IMG/VR virus record: IMGVR_UViG_3300032308_000478
Span: 1-57,780 of that record
Source: a virus
Direction: 5' to 3' (one strand)
DNA: 57,780 nt
The position numbers were made by a program, and so were the translations under genes. The notes under the pieces are model-generated. The model was not told where the DNA came from. It saw only the letters and a program-made list of their open reading frames with translations, and made no database searches. This document shows positions 12,869 through 21,785 of this stretch, in pieces (positions within the stretch are counted from its first letter, which is position 1; each line of letters starts with the position of its first letter).

Positions 12869-14914
12869 ATGGTCGATACCTCATTGCTCCGGGTTATGAG
12901 CAACGTAGCCCTTACGGCTGCGGAGAAGGAGGCCATCGAGCGAGACCTGTCAGATAGGCAGAACAGCCCTGTTATTCTTGGGTTATCTGCTTATCTGCGC
13001 AGGTGCTGGGACGCAGCTAAAGAAGCCAAGAAGCCTATCGAGTACATCATGCTCGATAGTATGAGGCAGCGTAACGGCGAGTATGACGCATCAAAACGCA
13101 AGCAGATTTCATCTGTAGGTGGGTCGGACATCTTCATGATGCTGACGGAGGTCAAGTGCCGGGCAGCAGAAAGCTGGCTCCGCGACATCCTCATGGATAC
13201 CGGCACACCTCCGTGGGATCTCAGGCCTACACCTATCCCCGCGATTGACCCTAACCGGGAAGCGGCTATTCAGGAGGCGCTTGCACAGGAGATCCTCAAG
13301 ACTATCCAGATGGAGGGCATGGCCCCAACGCCTGAGCAGATGGAACAGCTGAAGGAAGTTCTGGCGCAGGACTTCAGGTTCAAACTGCTGCAAGAAGCAC
13401 AAAATCGCTCCGACCAGATGAAGATCAAGATCGATGACCAGTTCGCGCAAGGCGGCTGGGCCGATGCGTTCAACGACTTTATCACAGACCTCGTTACGTT
13501 CCCGTGCGCTTTTGTTAAAGGTCCGGTTGTCCGTCGCCAACGCGTACTGGGGTGGACGACCGCAGCAGATGGAACGACGGTTGCTGAGCCTACCGAGCGG
13601 CTGGCCCCTGAGTTTGAGCGCGTCGATCCGTTCAGGATCTACCCGGAACCCAAGATTACCAAAATCAACGAGGGGTATCTGTTCGAACATCATCCGCTGT
13701 CGCGCATGTCCCTTGCAGATTTGATCGGCGTACCCGGATACGACGATGAAGCTATACGTAAAGTACTTGAAATCGGCAACGTATCCAGCTGGATTAACGA
13801 GGACGTAGAGCTGGTTAAGAATGATCTGGAGCGAAAGTTCTATTCATACCGGTCTCCGACCGAAACTTTCGACGTTCTTGAGTTCTGGGGTAAGGTCAGC
13901 GGCAAAATGCTTCGCGAGTGGGGCCTGCCGGAGACAGAAGTACCCGATGAAGCGCAGGAATACGACGCAAATGTATGGATGTCGGGTAACTACGTACTGA
14001 AAGCGGTGCTGAATTACGACCCGCTAGGCGAAAAACCCTACGCAAAGACCTCTTTTATCAAGGTTCCGGGTGCTTTTTGGGGTAAATCTATCCCGGAAAT
14101 CCTGAAAGACGTGCAATCTGTGTGTAATGCGGCGGCTAGAGCCCTCGTAAACAACATGGGTATCGCTTCCGGACCCCAAGTTGAGGTGAATCTGGAGCGT
14201 ATTCCGCCAAATGAGGACATTACGCAGATCCATCCGTGGAAAATCTGGCAGGTAACCAACGATCCACTGGGATCCAACGCTCCTGCGGTCCGATTTAACC
14301 AGCCAAACGACAATGCGCAGACCTTGATGGCGGTTTACGAGCGTTTTAGCAGGCTAGCGGACGATCATTCCGGTATTCCGGCGTATGTTTACGGCGATAT
14401 GAACGTTCAGGGCGCAGGACGCACGGCTTCCGGACTGTCAATGCTCATGGGGTCTGCGGGTAAAGGTATCCGACAGATCGTGATGCATATTGACAACGAT
14501 ATTGTAAAGAATATGGTGCAACGGCAGTTTATATATAACATGCGGTACGATGAAGACGAGGCAATCAAGGGTGATGCCGAGATTGTACCGATGGGCGCAG
14601 TCAATCTAGCCGTCAAAGAGACGGTTATGGTGAGGAGAATCGAGTTCTTGAACGCCACGGCCAACCAGTTCGACATGGAGATTGTCGGTAAGGAAGGACG
14701 CGCTGCTATTCTGCGCGAAGTGGCCAAGTCCCTGCAGATGCCGGTGGATGAGATCATTCCGTCTAGGGAGAAGGCGGCGCACAATACACGAAACGCAGCT
14801 GCTATGGCCGCGCAACAGCCTGCGGCGTCTGCCCCTACCCAGCCGGGAGGGCAACCCAAGGGCGGTATGGACGGGAACATAGTCAGCAACCGGGATAGCG
14901 GGGCAGCTGGATGA
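12869..14914 (+). CDS. Portal protein
   Basis: 681 residues, in the size range of large portals of short-tailed phages. It has a helical N-terminal region with an early acidic coiled segment (EALAQEILKTIQMEGM) and central wing/stem segments (FIKVPGAFWGKSIPEILKDVQ). A following helical region (NVQGAGRTASGLSMLMGSAGKGIRQIV) matches conserved portal sequences of T7- and P22-like phages. The C-terminus is Ala/Gln/Gly-rich, as in many portals. It forms the dodecameric DNA gate at the capsid vertex and the docking site for the terminase and head-tail adaptor. Located directly before the scaffold and capsid genes. Confidence 0.92.
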   Translation: MVDTSLLRVMSNVALTAAEKEAIERDLSDRQNSPVILGLSAYLRRCWDAAKEAKKPIEYIMLDSMRQRNGEYDASKRKQISSVGGSDIFMMLTEVKCRAAESWLRDILMDTGTPPWDLRPTPIPAIDPNREAAIQEALAQEILKTIQMEGMAPTPEQMEQLKEVLAQDFRFKLLQEAQNRSDQMKIKIDDQFAQGGWADAFNDFITDLVTFPCAFVKGPVVRRQRVLGWTTAADGTTVAEPTERLAPEFERVDPFRIYPEPKITKINEGYLFEHHPLSRMSLADLIGVPGYDDEAIRKVLEIGNVSSWINEDVELVKNDLERKFYSYRSPTETFDVLEFWGKVSGKMLREWGLPETEVPDEAQEYDANVWMSGNYVLKAVLNYDPLGEKPYAKTSFIKVPGAFWGKSIPEILKDVQSVCNAAARALVNNMGIASGPQVEVNLERIPPNEDITQIHPWKIWQVTNDPLGSNAPAVRFNQPNDNAQTLMAVYERFSRLADDHSGIPAYVYGDMNVQGAGRTASGLSMLMGSAGKGIRQIVMHIDNDIVKNMVQRQFIYNMRYDEDEAIKGDAEIVPMGAVNLAVKETVMVRRIEFLNATANQFDMEIVGKEGRAAILREVAKSLQMPVDEIIPSREKAAHNTRNAAAMAAQQPAASAPTQPGGQPKGGMDGNIVSNRDSGAAG

Positions 14915-15150
14915 AACGCCCCGACACAGAGGTTGTAAAAGCGCTGGCGACCGTAGTTCGCCAGCATCCGGGGCTGCTTACTTGGGTAGGCGACTGGCGG
15001 AAGCACGAACAGGAGTCGCTACCTTACGTTGTTAATAACATGGCAGTAGCACAGGGGCGCTGCCAAGTTCTTACGGAGCTTCATAAGCTCATGTTAGATG
15101 CCCCTGATCTTGCGGCACAACCCATCAGGGTAGCGGCAGGTAACTTTTAA
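14911..15150 (+). CDS. Hypothetical protein (79 aa) between portal and scaffold
   Basis: A 79-residue helical protein (MKRPDTEVVKALATVVRQHP, then GRCQVLTELHKLML) coupled to the portal stop by ATGA. Small helical proteins at this position are common in short-tailed phages, but none is named here. A role in head assembly is inferred from location. Confidence 0.7.
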   Translation: MKRPDTEVVKALATVVRQHPGLLTWVGDWRKHEQESLPYVVNNMAVAQGRCQVLTELHKLMLDAPDLAAQPIRVAAGNF

Positions 15151-15177
15151 TTACGCACACCGATAGGAGCGTTCAAC

Positions 15178-16179
15178 GTGGCACTACCAGAGCAGGTTCG
15201 GAAACAGTCTGAGGCAGTTCAGCAGTTGTATATGGAACTCAACCAAGAAGTGACGGGTAACAACCCGGAAGCCTCTTCGGGAGAGGGAGCAACTGTTGCC
15301 GACAGTGGTACGGACACTGCGCAACCGCGCGCCCAAAACGAGCAAAACCGGGCGAGCAACCAACAAGGAGAATCGTTCGAACAGAAGTACCGTACATTGC
15401 AGGGTATGTACAACGCAGAAGTACCTCGTATGCACGCTCAGAACAGAGAGTTGCAGAGCAGGGTTTCTGAGTTGGAAAAGCTACTCGCTTCTTTTTCCAC
15501 GCAGCAGCAATCAGCGCCATCGCCTCAACCCGTAGTTGGTAACCTCGTTACCGACAAGGACATTGAAGAGTACGGCGATTCTATTGATGTTATGCGTAAA
15601 GTAAGCAGGGAAGAAGCGGCAGCTGCGCAAACCCGCGTAGCAGAACTGGAAATGGCTATCAGGCAACTGCAGACCTCCATGGTCCCCCGTGTGGAGCAAC
15701 TTGCCGCTAATCACGCCCAGTCTCGCGAGCAGCAGTTTTGGACGGAACTTGGTTCGCATGTACCTCAGTGGGCGTCTATCAACGAAGATCCGGATTTCCG
15801 GGCTTGGTTGCTGGAAGTTGACCCCCTGACAGGGCTTACACGGCAGGTATATCTGGAAGACGCTCAGCGTAATATGGATGCACGCCGCGTGGCTAATTTC
15901 TTCAATAGTTGGTCTGGTTCATCTGGAGCAGTAAGTGCACAAGTTGCTCAAACCAGTCGGAAGGTTCAGACTTCTGAGTTAGATATGCAAATTGCTCCCG
16001 GACGTGGAAGGACGGCAGCGCCTGTAAATTCTAACACTGTTACCTATACACCAATGGACATCAGGAAGTTCTTCGATGATGTCCGTTCTGGTAAGTACAG
16101 AGGTAAAGAAGCTGAACGCGACCGTCTTGAACGAGACATTTTCGCTGCACAGCGAGAAGGTCGAATAGTCGCTGCATAA
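15178..16179 (+). CDS. Scaffolding protein
   Basis: 333 residues from a GTG start with AGGAG upstream. It is highly charged, glutamine-rich and predicted coiled coil: AEVPRMHAQNRELQSRVSEL, then AAAAQTRVAELEMAIRQLQ. A basic C-terminal helical part (KYRGKEAERDRLERD) probably binds the capsid protein. Sequence character, size and position between portal and major capsid genes fit a scaffold that shapes the procapsid and leaves before DNA filling. No protease motif is seen. Confidence 0.85.
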   Translation: MALPEQVRKQSEAVQQLYMELNQEVTGNNPEASSGEGATVADSGTDTAQPRAQNEQNRASNQQGESFEQKYRTLQGMYNAEVPRMHAQNRELQSRVSELEKLLASFSTQQQSAPSPQPVVGNLVTDKDIEEYGDSIDVMRKVSREEAAAAQTRVAELEMAIRQLQTSMVPRVEQLAANHAQSREQQFWTELGSHVPQWASINEDPDFRAWLLEVDPLTGLTRQVYLEDAQRNMDARRVANFFNSWSGSSGAVSAQVAQTSRKVQTSELDMQIAPGRGRTAAPVNSNTVTYTPMDIRKFFDDVRSGKYRGKEAERDRLERDIFAAQREGRIVAA

Positions 16180-16198
16180 TTAACCAAGGAAATCAAAA

Positions 16199-17128
16199 AT
16201 GGCATATCCAAATTCAGTAGGCCGCCCGCAATACTCGGGCAATTTCATTCCCGAAATCTGGTCGGGCAAACTCATCGAAAACTTCTACGACGCTACGGTT
16301 CTCTCGGCTATCTCGAACACCGATTACGAGGGCGAAATCCGTCGTATGGGTGATGCCGTGAACATCCGCACTACGCCGGAAATCACGATCCGTGACTACG
16401 TCAAAGGCCAAACGCTTACGGTCGAGAACCCCGACAAGCCGAAGATCCAGCTTCTCATCGACAAGGGCGAGTACTTTGCCTGCGTCGAGGACGACGTTGA
16501 TCGCATCCAGTCGGATATCAAACTCATGGACACTTGGTCGAAGGACGCTTCCGAGCGCCTCAAGATCAAGATCGACCAGCGCGTTCTGACCGACCTCCTG
16601 CCCGATATCGCCGCGACCAACAAGGGCGCGACGGCGGGCGAGCAGACGGCGTCCTTCAACCTCGGCACGACTGCGTCACCGCGCGCAGTGACCAAGGACG
16701 GCGCTGGCGGTACGGTTCCGGTTATCGACCTCATCGTCGATATGGGCACTGTGCTTGACGAAGCTAACAGCCCCGAAGCAGGACGTTTCCTTGTCATCCC
16801 GGCTAAAATGGCTGGCCTGATCAAGAAGTCCGAACTCAAGGACGCTTCGCTCTCCGGCGATAGCATGACTCCGCTTCGCAACGGACGTCTCGGCATGATT
16901 GACCGCTTCACGCTCTACGTGTCCCACAACCTCAAAGTGGACACTGGCGGTAAGTTCAACCTCATCGCTGGTCACAAGATGGGCTTCACCTTCGCCTCTC
17001 AGATGACGGAGATGGAGACCATCCGTTCCGAGTCCACTTTCGGTAACATTGTCCGTGGCCTTCAGGTCTACGGCTACAAGGTTGTCAAGGGCGAGGCGCT
17101 TGCGCAAGCAGTCGTCACGCTGGCTTAA
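16199..17128 (+). CDS. Major capsid protein
   Basis: 309 residues, the usual size of an HK97-fold capsid protein in short-tailed phages. The sequence includes an N-terminal arm (FIPEIWSGKLIENFYDATVL) and an extended-loop/spine region (VNIRTTPEITIRDYVKGQTL). Conserved A- and P-domain segments follow (RFLVIPAKMAGLIKKSEL, TLYVSHNLKVDTGGKFNLIA, GLQVYGYKVVKGEAL). Codon use here favours C-ending codons more than in neighbouring fibre genes, as expected for a highly expressed gene. Follows scaffold with a good ribosome site. Confidence 0.92.
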   Translation: MAYPNSVGRPQYSGNFIPEIWSGKLIENFYDATVLSAISNTDYEGEIRRMGDAVNIRTTPEITIRDYVKGQTLTVENPDKPKIQLLIDKGEYFACVEDDVDRIQSDIKLMDTWSKDASERLKIKIDQRVLTDLLPDIAATNKGATAGEQTASFNLGTTASPRAVTKDGAGGTVPVIDLIVDMGTVLDEANSPEAGRFLVIPAKMAGLIKKSELKDASLSGDSMTPLRNGRLGMIDRFTLYVSHNLKVDTGGKFNLIAGHKMGFTFASQMTEMETIRSESTFGNIVRGLQVYGYKVVKGEALAQAVVTLA

Positions 17129-17166
17129 TGATCTTGCTGCATACATAGATTTGAAAGGATACTGAC

Positions 17167-17622
17167 ATGGCTGCTTATACCGACACGCTGGGCTTCAACA
17201 AAGGCACGGCTGCGTACCCTGACGGCAACGGCATTTCCAAGTTCACTGTTGAGCTTGACTTCGCCAAGATCGTCGCTGCCCGTTCTGCTGCTGGCGCTAC
17301 GGCGCTGGCTGCTGCGGACACCCTGCAGGTTATCTCGCTTCCTGCCGGATCCATCGTTCTGGCTGCTGGACTTGTCGTGACGAAGGTCGAATCGACCAAC
17401 ACCACGGCTACGTTTGACTTCGGCTTCACTGGTGGTTCGCCCTACGCGGCGAACGTGTACGTTGATAACGACGCGTCAAACGCACTTGGTCTGAGCGCGG
17501 CTGACCTTGCTAACCCCTCGGTTGTTCCGACTGCTGACACCATTGACCTTCTGATCAACACTGCGGTCCCGACCGACTGTGTGGTGGAAGCGTTTGCTGT
17601 TGTCGTTAACGCTAACGCATAG
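17167..17622 (+). CDS. Putative capsid decoration / head-associated protein (151 aa)
   Basis: Begins MAAYTDTLGFNKGTAAYPDG and is alanine-, valine- and threonine-rich with regular beta strands (QVISLPAGSIVLAAGLVVTK, TATFDFGFTGGSPYAANVYV). It comes directly after the capsid gene and is closed by an intrinsic terminator, suggesting abundant expression with the capsid. Position and composition fit a decoration or stabilising protein on the head surface. No named family. Confidence 0.7.
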   Translation: MAAYTDTLGFNKGTAAYPDGNGISKFTVELDFAKIVAARSAAGATALAAADTLQVISLPAGSIVLAAGLVVTKVESTNTTATFDFGFTGGSPYAANVYVDNDASNALGLSAADLANPSVVPTADTIDLLINTAVPTDCVVEAFAVVVNANA

Positions 17623-17627
17623 CATTA

Positions 17628-17651
17628 ATGGGGGCTCCGGCCCCCATTTTT
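17628..17651 (+). terminator. Intrinsic terminator after the capsid gene cluster
   Basis: An eight-base GC-rich stem (ATGGGGGC with its complement) around a TCCG tetraloop is followed by TTTTT. It lies just after the stop of the 151-residue gene and probably limits read-through from the highly expressed capsid region into the fibre genes. Confidence 0.88.
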
Positions 17652-17663
17652 CAGGAGGTTTAA

Positions 17664-18083
17664 ATGGGTGTCTATACGGGCATTGCCCAAGACAACGTCA
17701 CTATTACTAGCGGAACCGCAGCGCTTACTACTCTTTCTGTAAGTGGAGCGACTACTTTTTCAGGCGCGCTTTCGGTTGCTGGGGCTTTGACTTCTACTGC
17801 TCCGGTTACCAAGACTGCGGACTTCACTGTTGCTGATACGGAAACGTTCCTGATCAACAACAAGACCGGCTCTGCTTGCGTGGTTACGCTGCCTGCTGCA
17901 GCCTCGTGGACCGGGCGCATTCTTGTTCTCAAGACCACTCAGGCGCAGGCGATTACTTCTGCCTCGTCTAACGTGGTTGCTGCTGCGGGCGGTTCAGCGG
18001 GTACGGCTGTCGTATCTGGCACGGCTGGAAACTGGGCACTTCTCGTGTCCAACGGTACAGCATGGGTCATTATGGCATCGTAG
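17664..18083 (+). CDS. Small fibre-like virion protein (139 aa)
   Basis: Begins MGVYTGIAQDNVTITSGTAA after AGGAGG. The N-terminal half is made of short beta repeats (TTLSVSGATTFSGALSVAGAL), a fibre-stalk pattern. The C-terminal half (CVVTLPAAASWTGRILVLKT, ending WALLVSNGTAWVIMAS) is a common distal domain of phage fibres and head spikes. It probably forms a short capsid-bound or tail-bound fibre. Confidence 0.75.
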   Translation: MGVYTGIAQDNVTITSGTAALTTLSVSGATTFSGALSVAGALTSTAPVTKTADFTVADTETFLINNKTGSACVVTLPAAASWTGRILVLKTTQAQAITSASSNVVAAAGGSAGTAVVSGTAGNWALLVSNGTAWVIMAS

Positions 18084-18098
18084 TACCATATCTTACAG

Positions 18099-18120
18099 GT
18101 AGGGGGCTTCGGCCCCCTAC
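18099..18120 (+). terminator. Hairpin with TTCG loop after the small fibre gene
   Basis: A perfect nine-base stem, GTAGGGGGC with GCCCCCTAC, capped by an extra-stable TTCG tetraloop. Only a short TAACTTA follows, so termination would be weak. It may serve to protect or process the message. Confidence 0.6.
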
Positions 18121-18138
18121 TAACTTAGAGAGGCATCA

Positions 18139-19938
18139 GTGACACTTGTTTTGAGAAACAATGCCTATGGCATTACTGCAAATGCCATATCGAGCACTGA
18201 TACTACTATTACGTTGACTGCAGGCGAGGGTGCGCGATTCCCCACTATTGGTACGGGGGATTTCTTTTTTCTAACTATCCAAAGTGTAGTTGATAACTTC
18301 GAGATAGTTAAAGTTACTGCACGCGCGCAAGATACGTTCACAGTTGTACGCGGGCAAGAAGATACACTAGCTATTCCGTTTCCGGCTAATAGCAAGGTCG
18401 AACTTAGAGTTACGGTAGGAAACTTAGTATCTGGGTTTGCACCTACTTCAGTAGCCGGTATGGTTTATGTTACTACGGATGGTGATGATACTCGATCCGG
18501 AAGGACCCTAAACACAGCTGTAAAAACCATAGCGCGCGGACTTCAGATAGCTAATTCACTGGGCAGCGGTTACAATGTCAGCGTGTATCCCGGCAGTTAC
18601 GTTGAGCAGGGATCCATGGCTATAGGTCCCGGCAACAGTGTAGTTAGTGCTGCCGGGCAATACGTTACTAACGTTGTAGCAGCCCCCGGATATGAATCTG
18701 CAAACATGTTTCTCCTGAATAGCGGGAGCTACGTGCAGGGATTTGCTTTCCGCAATCAGTCTATCGATAGTCTTGATAACCCAACGGGCGGATTTGCTAT
18801 AGCGTTTGCGCCAAATGCTACAATACTTAGGTCTCCATATGTGCGTGATATATCTCAAGTATCGCAATATGTTGAGAAGCAGATTGTAGAACCGCTAGGT
18901 CCCGAGCTTGTCCCACCAAACCCGCAACTACCTATTGGCGGCGGGGTCATACTTGCAGACAGGGCGGTCCTCAACCAGAACAGCGTCTTCCCCTACATCC
19001 TCGCCTTCGGTGCTACGCCTCGCTCACCTAACGGCATTGGTTACTGTGCCAAGAACGGCGCGGGGATTAACGGTATCTCGTCACTCAGCATTTTTCAACG
19101 GGTGTCGTTTTACGCGCTTAACGGAGGACAGATTACACTAAACAATTCGGGTACGCAGTTTGGGGATATCTCCATGCGTGCAAACGGATCTATGCAAGTT
19201 GTTGCTCCTTTTGTAACTCCAGCTACGCTTGCCATAAGTAGTTCCGCTGCGGCGGCTATCCTTACCAACAAACAAGCAGTTATCGACTCTATGTGGAACG
19301 CATTGGTCGCAGGCGGATACGCGACAGGACAACCTGCTTCGTATGAAACATTCACTCGCAGGGACGCCGGAAATCTTCTTGATGCGTTGCGGTTTGATTT
19401 TCTGGACGGTGACCAGAAAGTTACGCAGTCTTTTGCGCTGGGGTTCTTTGACTATGCTGGACAGCTTGTCTTTAACTACGGTACGTTTGGATCCCATTTC
19501 CAGTTTGCGTGGAATGAAATTGAGCTTGCTCTTCAGGCGTACTCACCTTTTAACGTAGTCGGAACACCAAGGTCTATGTTGACCGGGTTGCTTAATGTAG
19601 TCAGAACTACGGTAAATCCGGCAACAACAACCAGAATTACGTTTGGTTCGCTTATCGAATCGCTTGCCCATCAGTTCAACAATGCAGGTGCAGGGGTCAA
19701 TGCAAACGCGCTACCGCTCAACTTCCGTAGACCGGGAGCTAACCAGCCTGTGCCGTATACTATTTTGCAGGAAAACGGCGGTCGTATAAGGTGGTCCGGG
19801 GCCGATGAGTTCAACAACCAGTATTTCTCTGGCGGAACACGAATTGACGGACGCACTGGTCGGTTTGAAGGAAGGCCGTTCAATGTAGCGGTCAGGCAGA
19901 TAGCAAGAAGAATTGCTAATAGCAAAGGGTCATATTGA
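18139..19938 (+). CDS. Tail fibre / head spike protein with conserved anchor domain (599 aa)
   Basis: GTG start with AGAGAGG upstream. The first 100 residues (MTLVLRNNAYGITANAISST to NSKVELRVTVGNLVSG) closely match the start of the tailspike at 22272, so they form a shared virion-anchor domain. Residues 100-250 resemble a pectate-lyase-type beta helix (TTDGDDTRSGRTLNTAVKTI, then YPGSYVEQG). The rest includes a helical domain (ALVAGGYATGQPASYETFTR) often seen in cyanophage-type structural fibre proteins. It probably displays a receptor-binding or depolymerising domain. Its stop overlaps the next ATG. Confidence 0.8.
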   Translation: MTLVLRNNAYGITANAISSTDTTITLTAGEGARFPTIGTGDFFFLTIQSVVDNFEIVKVTARAQDTFTVVRGQEDTLAIPFPANSKVELRVTVGNLVSGFAPTSVAGMVYVTTDGDDTRSGRTLNTAVKTIARGLQIANSLGSGYNVSVYPGSYVEQGSMAIGPGNSVVSAAGQYVTNVVAAPGYESANMFLLNSGSYVQGFAFRNQSIDSLDNPTGGFAIAFAPNATILRSPYVRDISQVSQYVEKQIVEPLGPELVPPNPQLPIGGGVILADRAVLNQNSVFPYILAFGATPRSPNGIGYCAKNGAGINGISSLSIFQRVSFYALNGGQITLNNSGTQFGDISMRANGSMQVVAPFVTPATLAISSSAAAAILTNKQAVIDSMWNALVAGGYATGQPASYETFTRRDAGNLLDALRFDFLDGDQKVTQSFALGFFDYAGQLVFNYGTFGSHFQFAWNEIELALQAYSPFNVVGTPRSMLTGLLNVVRTTVNPATTTRITFGSLIESLAHQFNNAGAGVNANALPLNFRRPGANQPVPYTILQENGGRIRWSGADEFNNQYFSGGTRIDGRTGRFEGRPFNVAVRQIARRIANSKGSY

Positions 19939-20375
19939 TGCCAGTCATTACAACAAGTCAGGCACCTGCTGCAAAGCCTTTGGCTGCAAATCTGACGCTT
20001 ACAACTTCGTATCAGACCTTGGTAGAAGCGCCAAGCTACGTAGTTCCGCTCGTGGGATTTAACGCGGGAACGCGGTCAGCGCGCGGGGTGGCCGAGTTTT
20101 CTTCACCGCTGCTGGTTACAAACATTGGTACTGTCTCTCGCACCTTCACAGCTAGAGTTACAAGAGTAAGCCCATCCGGGTCATTTGTTATTGCCAACCA
20201 AATGGTGGTCGAACCTAATGACGTTGTTATTTTCCCCCTGAATGGACAGTTTTTGTTGCGCGAACCTAATGCTGCAGCGGGAGATAAGATCGAACTTCTT
20301 GCTAGTGCAAACAGCCAAGTAGTTGTTACGATTAGTTATACAGAAGGACAGGCGGAAGAAGATGACGTCAGTTAA
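19938..20375 (+). CDS. Putative structural protein (145 aa)
   Basis: The ATG at 19938 overlaps the fibre stop. It is beta-rich and resembles a small immunoglobulin- or jelly-roll-like domain (LVTNIGTVSRTFTARVTRVS, MVVEPNDVVIFPLNGQFLLR, then SQVVVTISYTEGQ). It lies within the fibre cluster and is probably a connector or tip protein. Not assigned to a named family. Confidence 0.68.
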   Translation: MPVITTSQAPAAKPLAANLTLTTSYQTLVEAPSYVVPLVGFNAGTRSARGVAEFSSPLLVTNIGTVSRTFTARVTRVSPSGSFVIANQMVVEPNDVVIFPLNGQFLLREPNAAAGDKIELLASANSQVVVTISYTEGQAEEDDVS

Positions 20376-21543
20376 GTCTGTAAAAGGAAGAACTACTATC
20401 ATAGGACCTGCGCGTCAGTTCACTGACCCGCTTCTCCTAAATGCGCCAAGCTACCCCGGTGCATGGGCGTTTTCCAGCGGGAAAATGGCTTTTAGCGATG
20501 GATTTCAATGGCAAGAACTTATCTCAAACATAACTGTTCTGACTGAAAAAACAGTCGGCGCTGGCGGAGATTTTGCTACGCTTGGTGAGGCGCTTGCATA
20601 TTTCTCAGGGTTTTCTCCATCTGCGGCTCAGTTCACGTTTCTAGGTAAAATTAAAATACTTAATGGGACGGTGATCTCTGATCAAGTACGGATGAGTAGC
20701 CAGAACGTAGGATGGGTTATTATAGAAAGCGAAACGCCCAACGTAGATGTTTCAGTTGACGTTTCAGCATTTACCCTGCCGGATCTGTTTCTTCCGGCTA
20801 ACATGGCTTTTATGAGCTTTGTAAACGGAACGGCACCTATCATCAATTGTAGATTTCGTAAAACAGGTACGGCCCCGACTAATCCGGCGACAGGTAGTCC
20901 ATGGCCAGTTATTGGGCTGACACTTCGCACATGTGCTTTTAGCAGTATTGTTGATCCAGCAGTTCCAATAGGCCCACCACCACCGGTAGGACATACATTT
21001 AAATCCGGTATTTATGGATTTTCTTCTAACATACGAGTCGGAGCTAACGCTACAGCACGTATAACGCATATGGAATTTGCCGACGCAACTGAATTTAATA
21101 TAGCTTGCTCAGGATCAACTGCATCAATACTATCGTCGAGAGTTCGCAATTGCCTAGGAACATATAATATATTTGTGGCAGCGTCTTCTGTTGCAAATTT
21201 GTTTTTTAGCGATGCCCAAAATACAGTTGGTGTAAACGCAATAACCGATATTAGAATTGAAAGTGGTAGTATTTTTACAGTCGGAGACACAGCACTAGGC
21301 GGTACGTCAGAGACCGAAATCGTACCGACTGGTAAAGGTATTATCTTCGATGACCGGGTTACGTTGATCCCCACTTGGGAAGGCTTTATCAAGCCGCAGA
21401 GCTACACAGTAGCCACCCTACCTGCGGCAGCGTCGTATACGGGTAGCATGATTTACGTAAGTAACGAAACAGGCGGGGCGACCGTAGCCTTCTCTGACGG
21501 AACAAACTGGCGCAGGGTGCAGGATAGGAACATCGTATCATGA
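20362..21543 (+). CDS. Tail fibre protein with beta-helix domain (393 aa)
   Basis: The start is placed at the ATG at 20362 (MTSVKSVKGR) after GGAAGAAG, not at the earlier in-frame 20323. The N-terminal part (LLLNAPSYPGAWAFSSGKMA) and the end (YTVATLPAAASYTGSMIYVS to DGTNWRRVQ) are common fibre modules. The centre (GAGGDFATLGEALAYFSGF, then repeated short strands) fits a right-handed beta helix, with ATITHMEF-like turns. It probably binds or cleaves host surface polysaccharide. Codon use is more AT-rich than in the capsid genes. Confidence 0.75.
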   Translation: MTSVKSVKGRTTIIGPARQFTDPLLLNAPSYPGAWAFSSGKMAFSDGFQWQELISNITVLTEKTVGAGGDFATLGEALAYFSGFSPSAAQFTFLGKIKILNGTVISDQVRMSSQNVGWVIIESETPNVDVSVDVSAFTLPDLFLPANMAFMSFVNGTAPIINCRFRKTGTAPTNPATGSPWPVIGLTLRTCAFSSIVDPAVPIGPPPPVGHTFKSGIYGFSSNIRVGANATARITHMEFADATEFNIACSGSTASILSSRVRNCLGTYNIFVAASSVANLFFSDAQNTVGVNAITDIRIESGSIFTVGDTALGGTSETEIVPTGKGIIFDDRVTLIPTWEGFIKPQSYTVATLPAAASYTGSMIYVSNETGGATVAFSDGTNWRRVQDRNIVS

Positions 21544-21785
21544 TTACCAAGCAAACATACTTCTACGAACTTCTTGCGCGCATTGGCGTACCAGATGGTA
21601 ACATTTCTGGTTTTTCAGTCAGGTATCTCGACCGTATCACTGAGAACAATGTGGTTATCAGTGAAACTATTGGCATCTCGCAGCCAAGTAGTCCGTCTAA
21701 TCTTGCATCACTCCTGTCTACTTCGGATCTACAGACCCTTATAAATGCTTTCGAGGCGGAACTGAATGCCAGAGGCAACACTTAA
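21540..21785 (+). CDS. Hypothetical protein (81 aa) in fibre cluster
   Basis: Begins MITKQTYFYELLARIGVPDG, with an ATGA overlap with the fibre stop. It has a beta-rich N-terminal half (FSVRYLDRITENNVVISETI) and a helical end (LSTSDLQTLINAFEAELNAR). Its gene overlaps the heme oxygenase-like gene by 20 bases, so the two are probably translated together. Function unknown; a fibre chaperone is possible. Confidence 0.65.
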   Translation: MITKQTYFYELLARIGVPDGNISGFSVRYLDRITENNVVISETIGISQPSSPSNLASLLSTSDLQTLINAFEAELNARGNT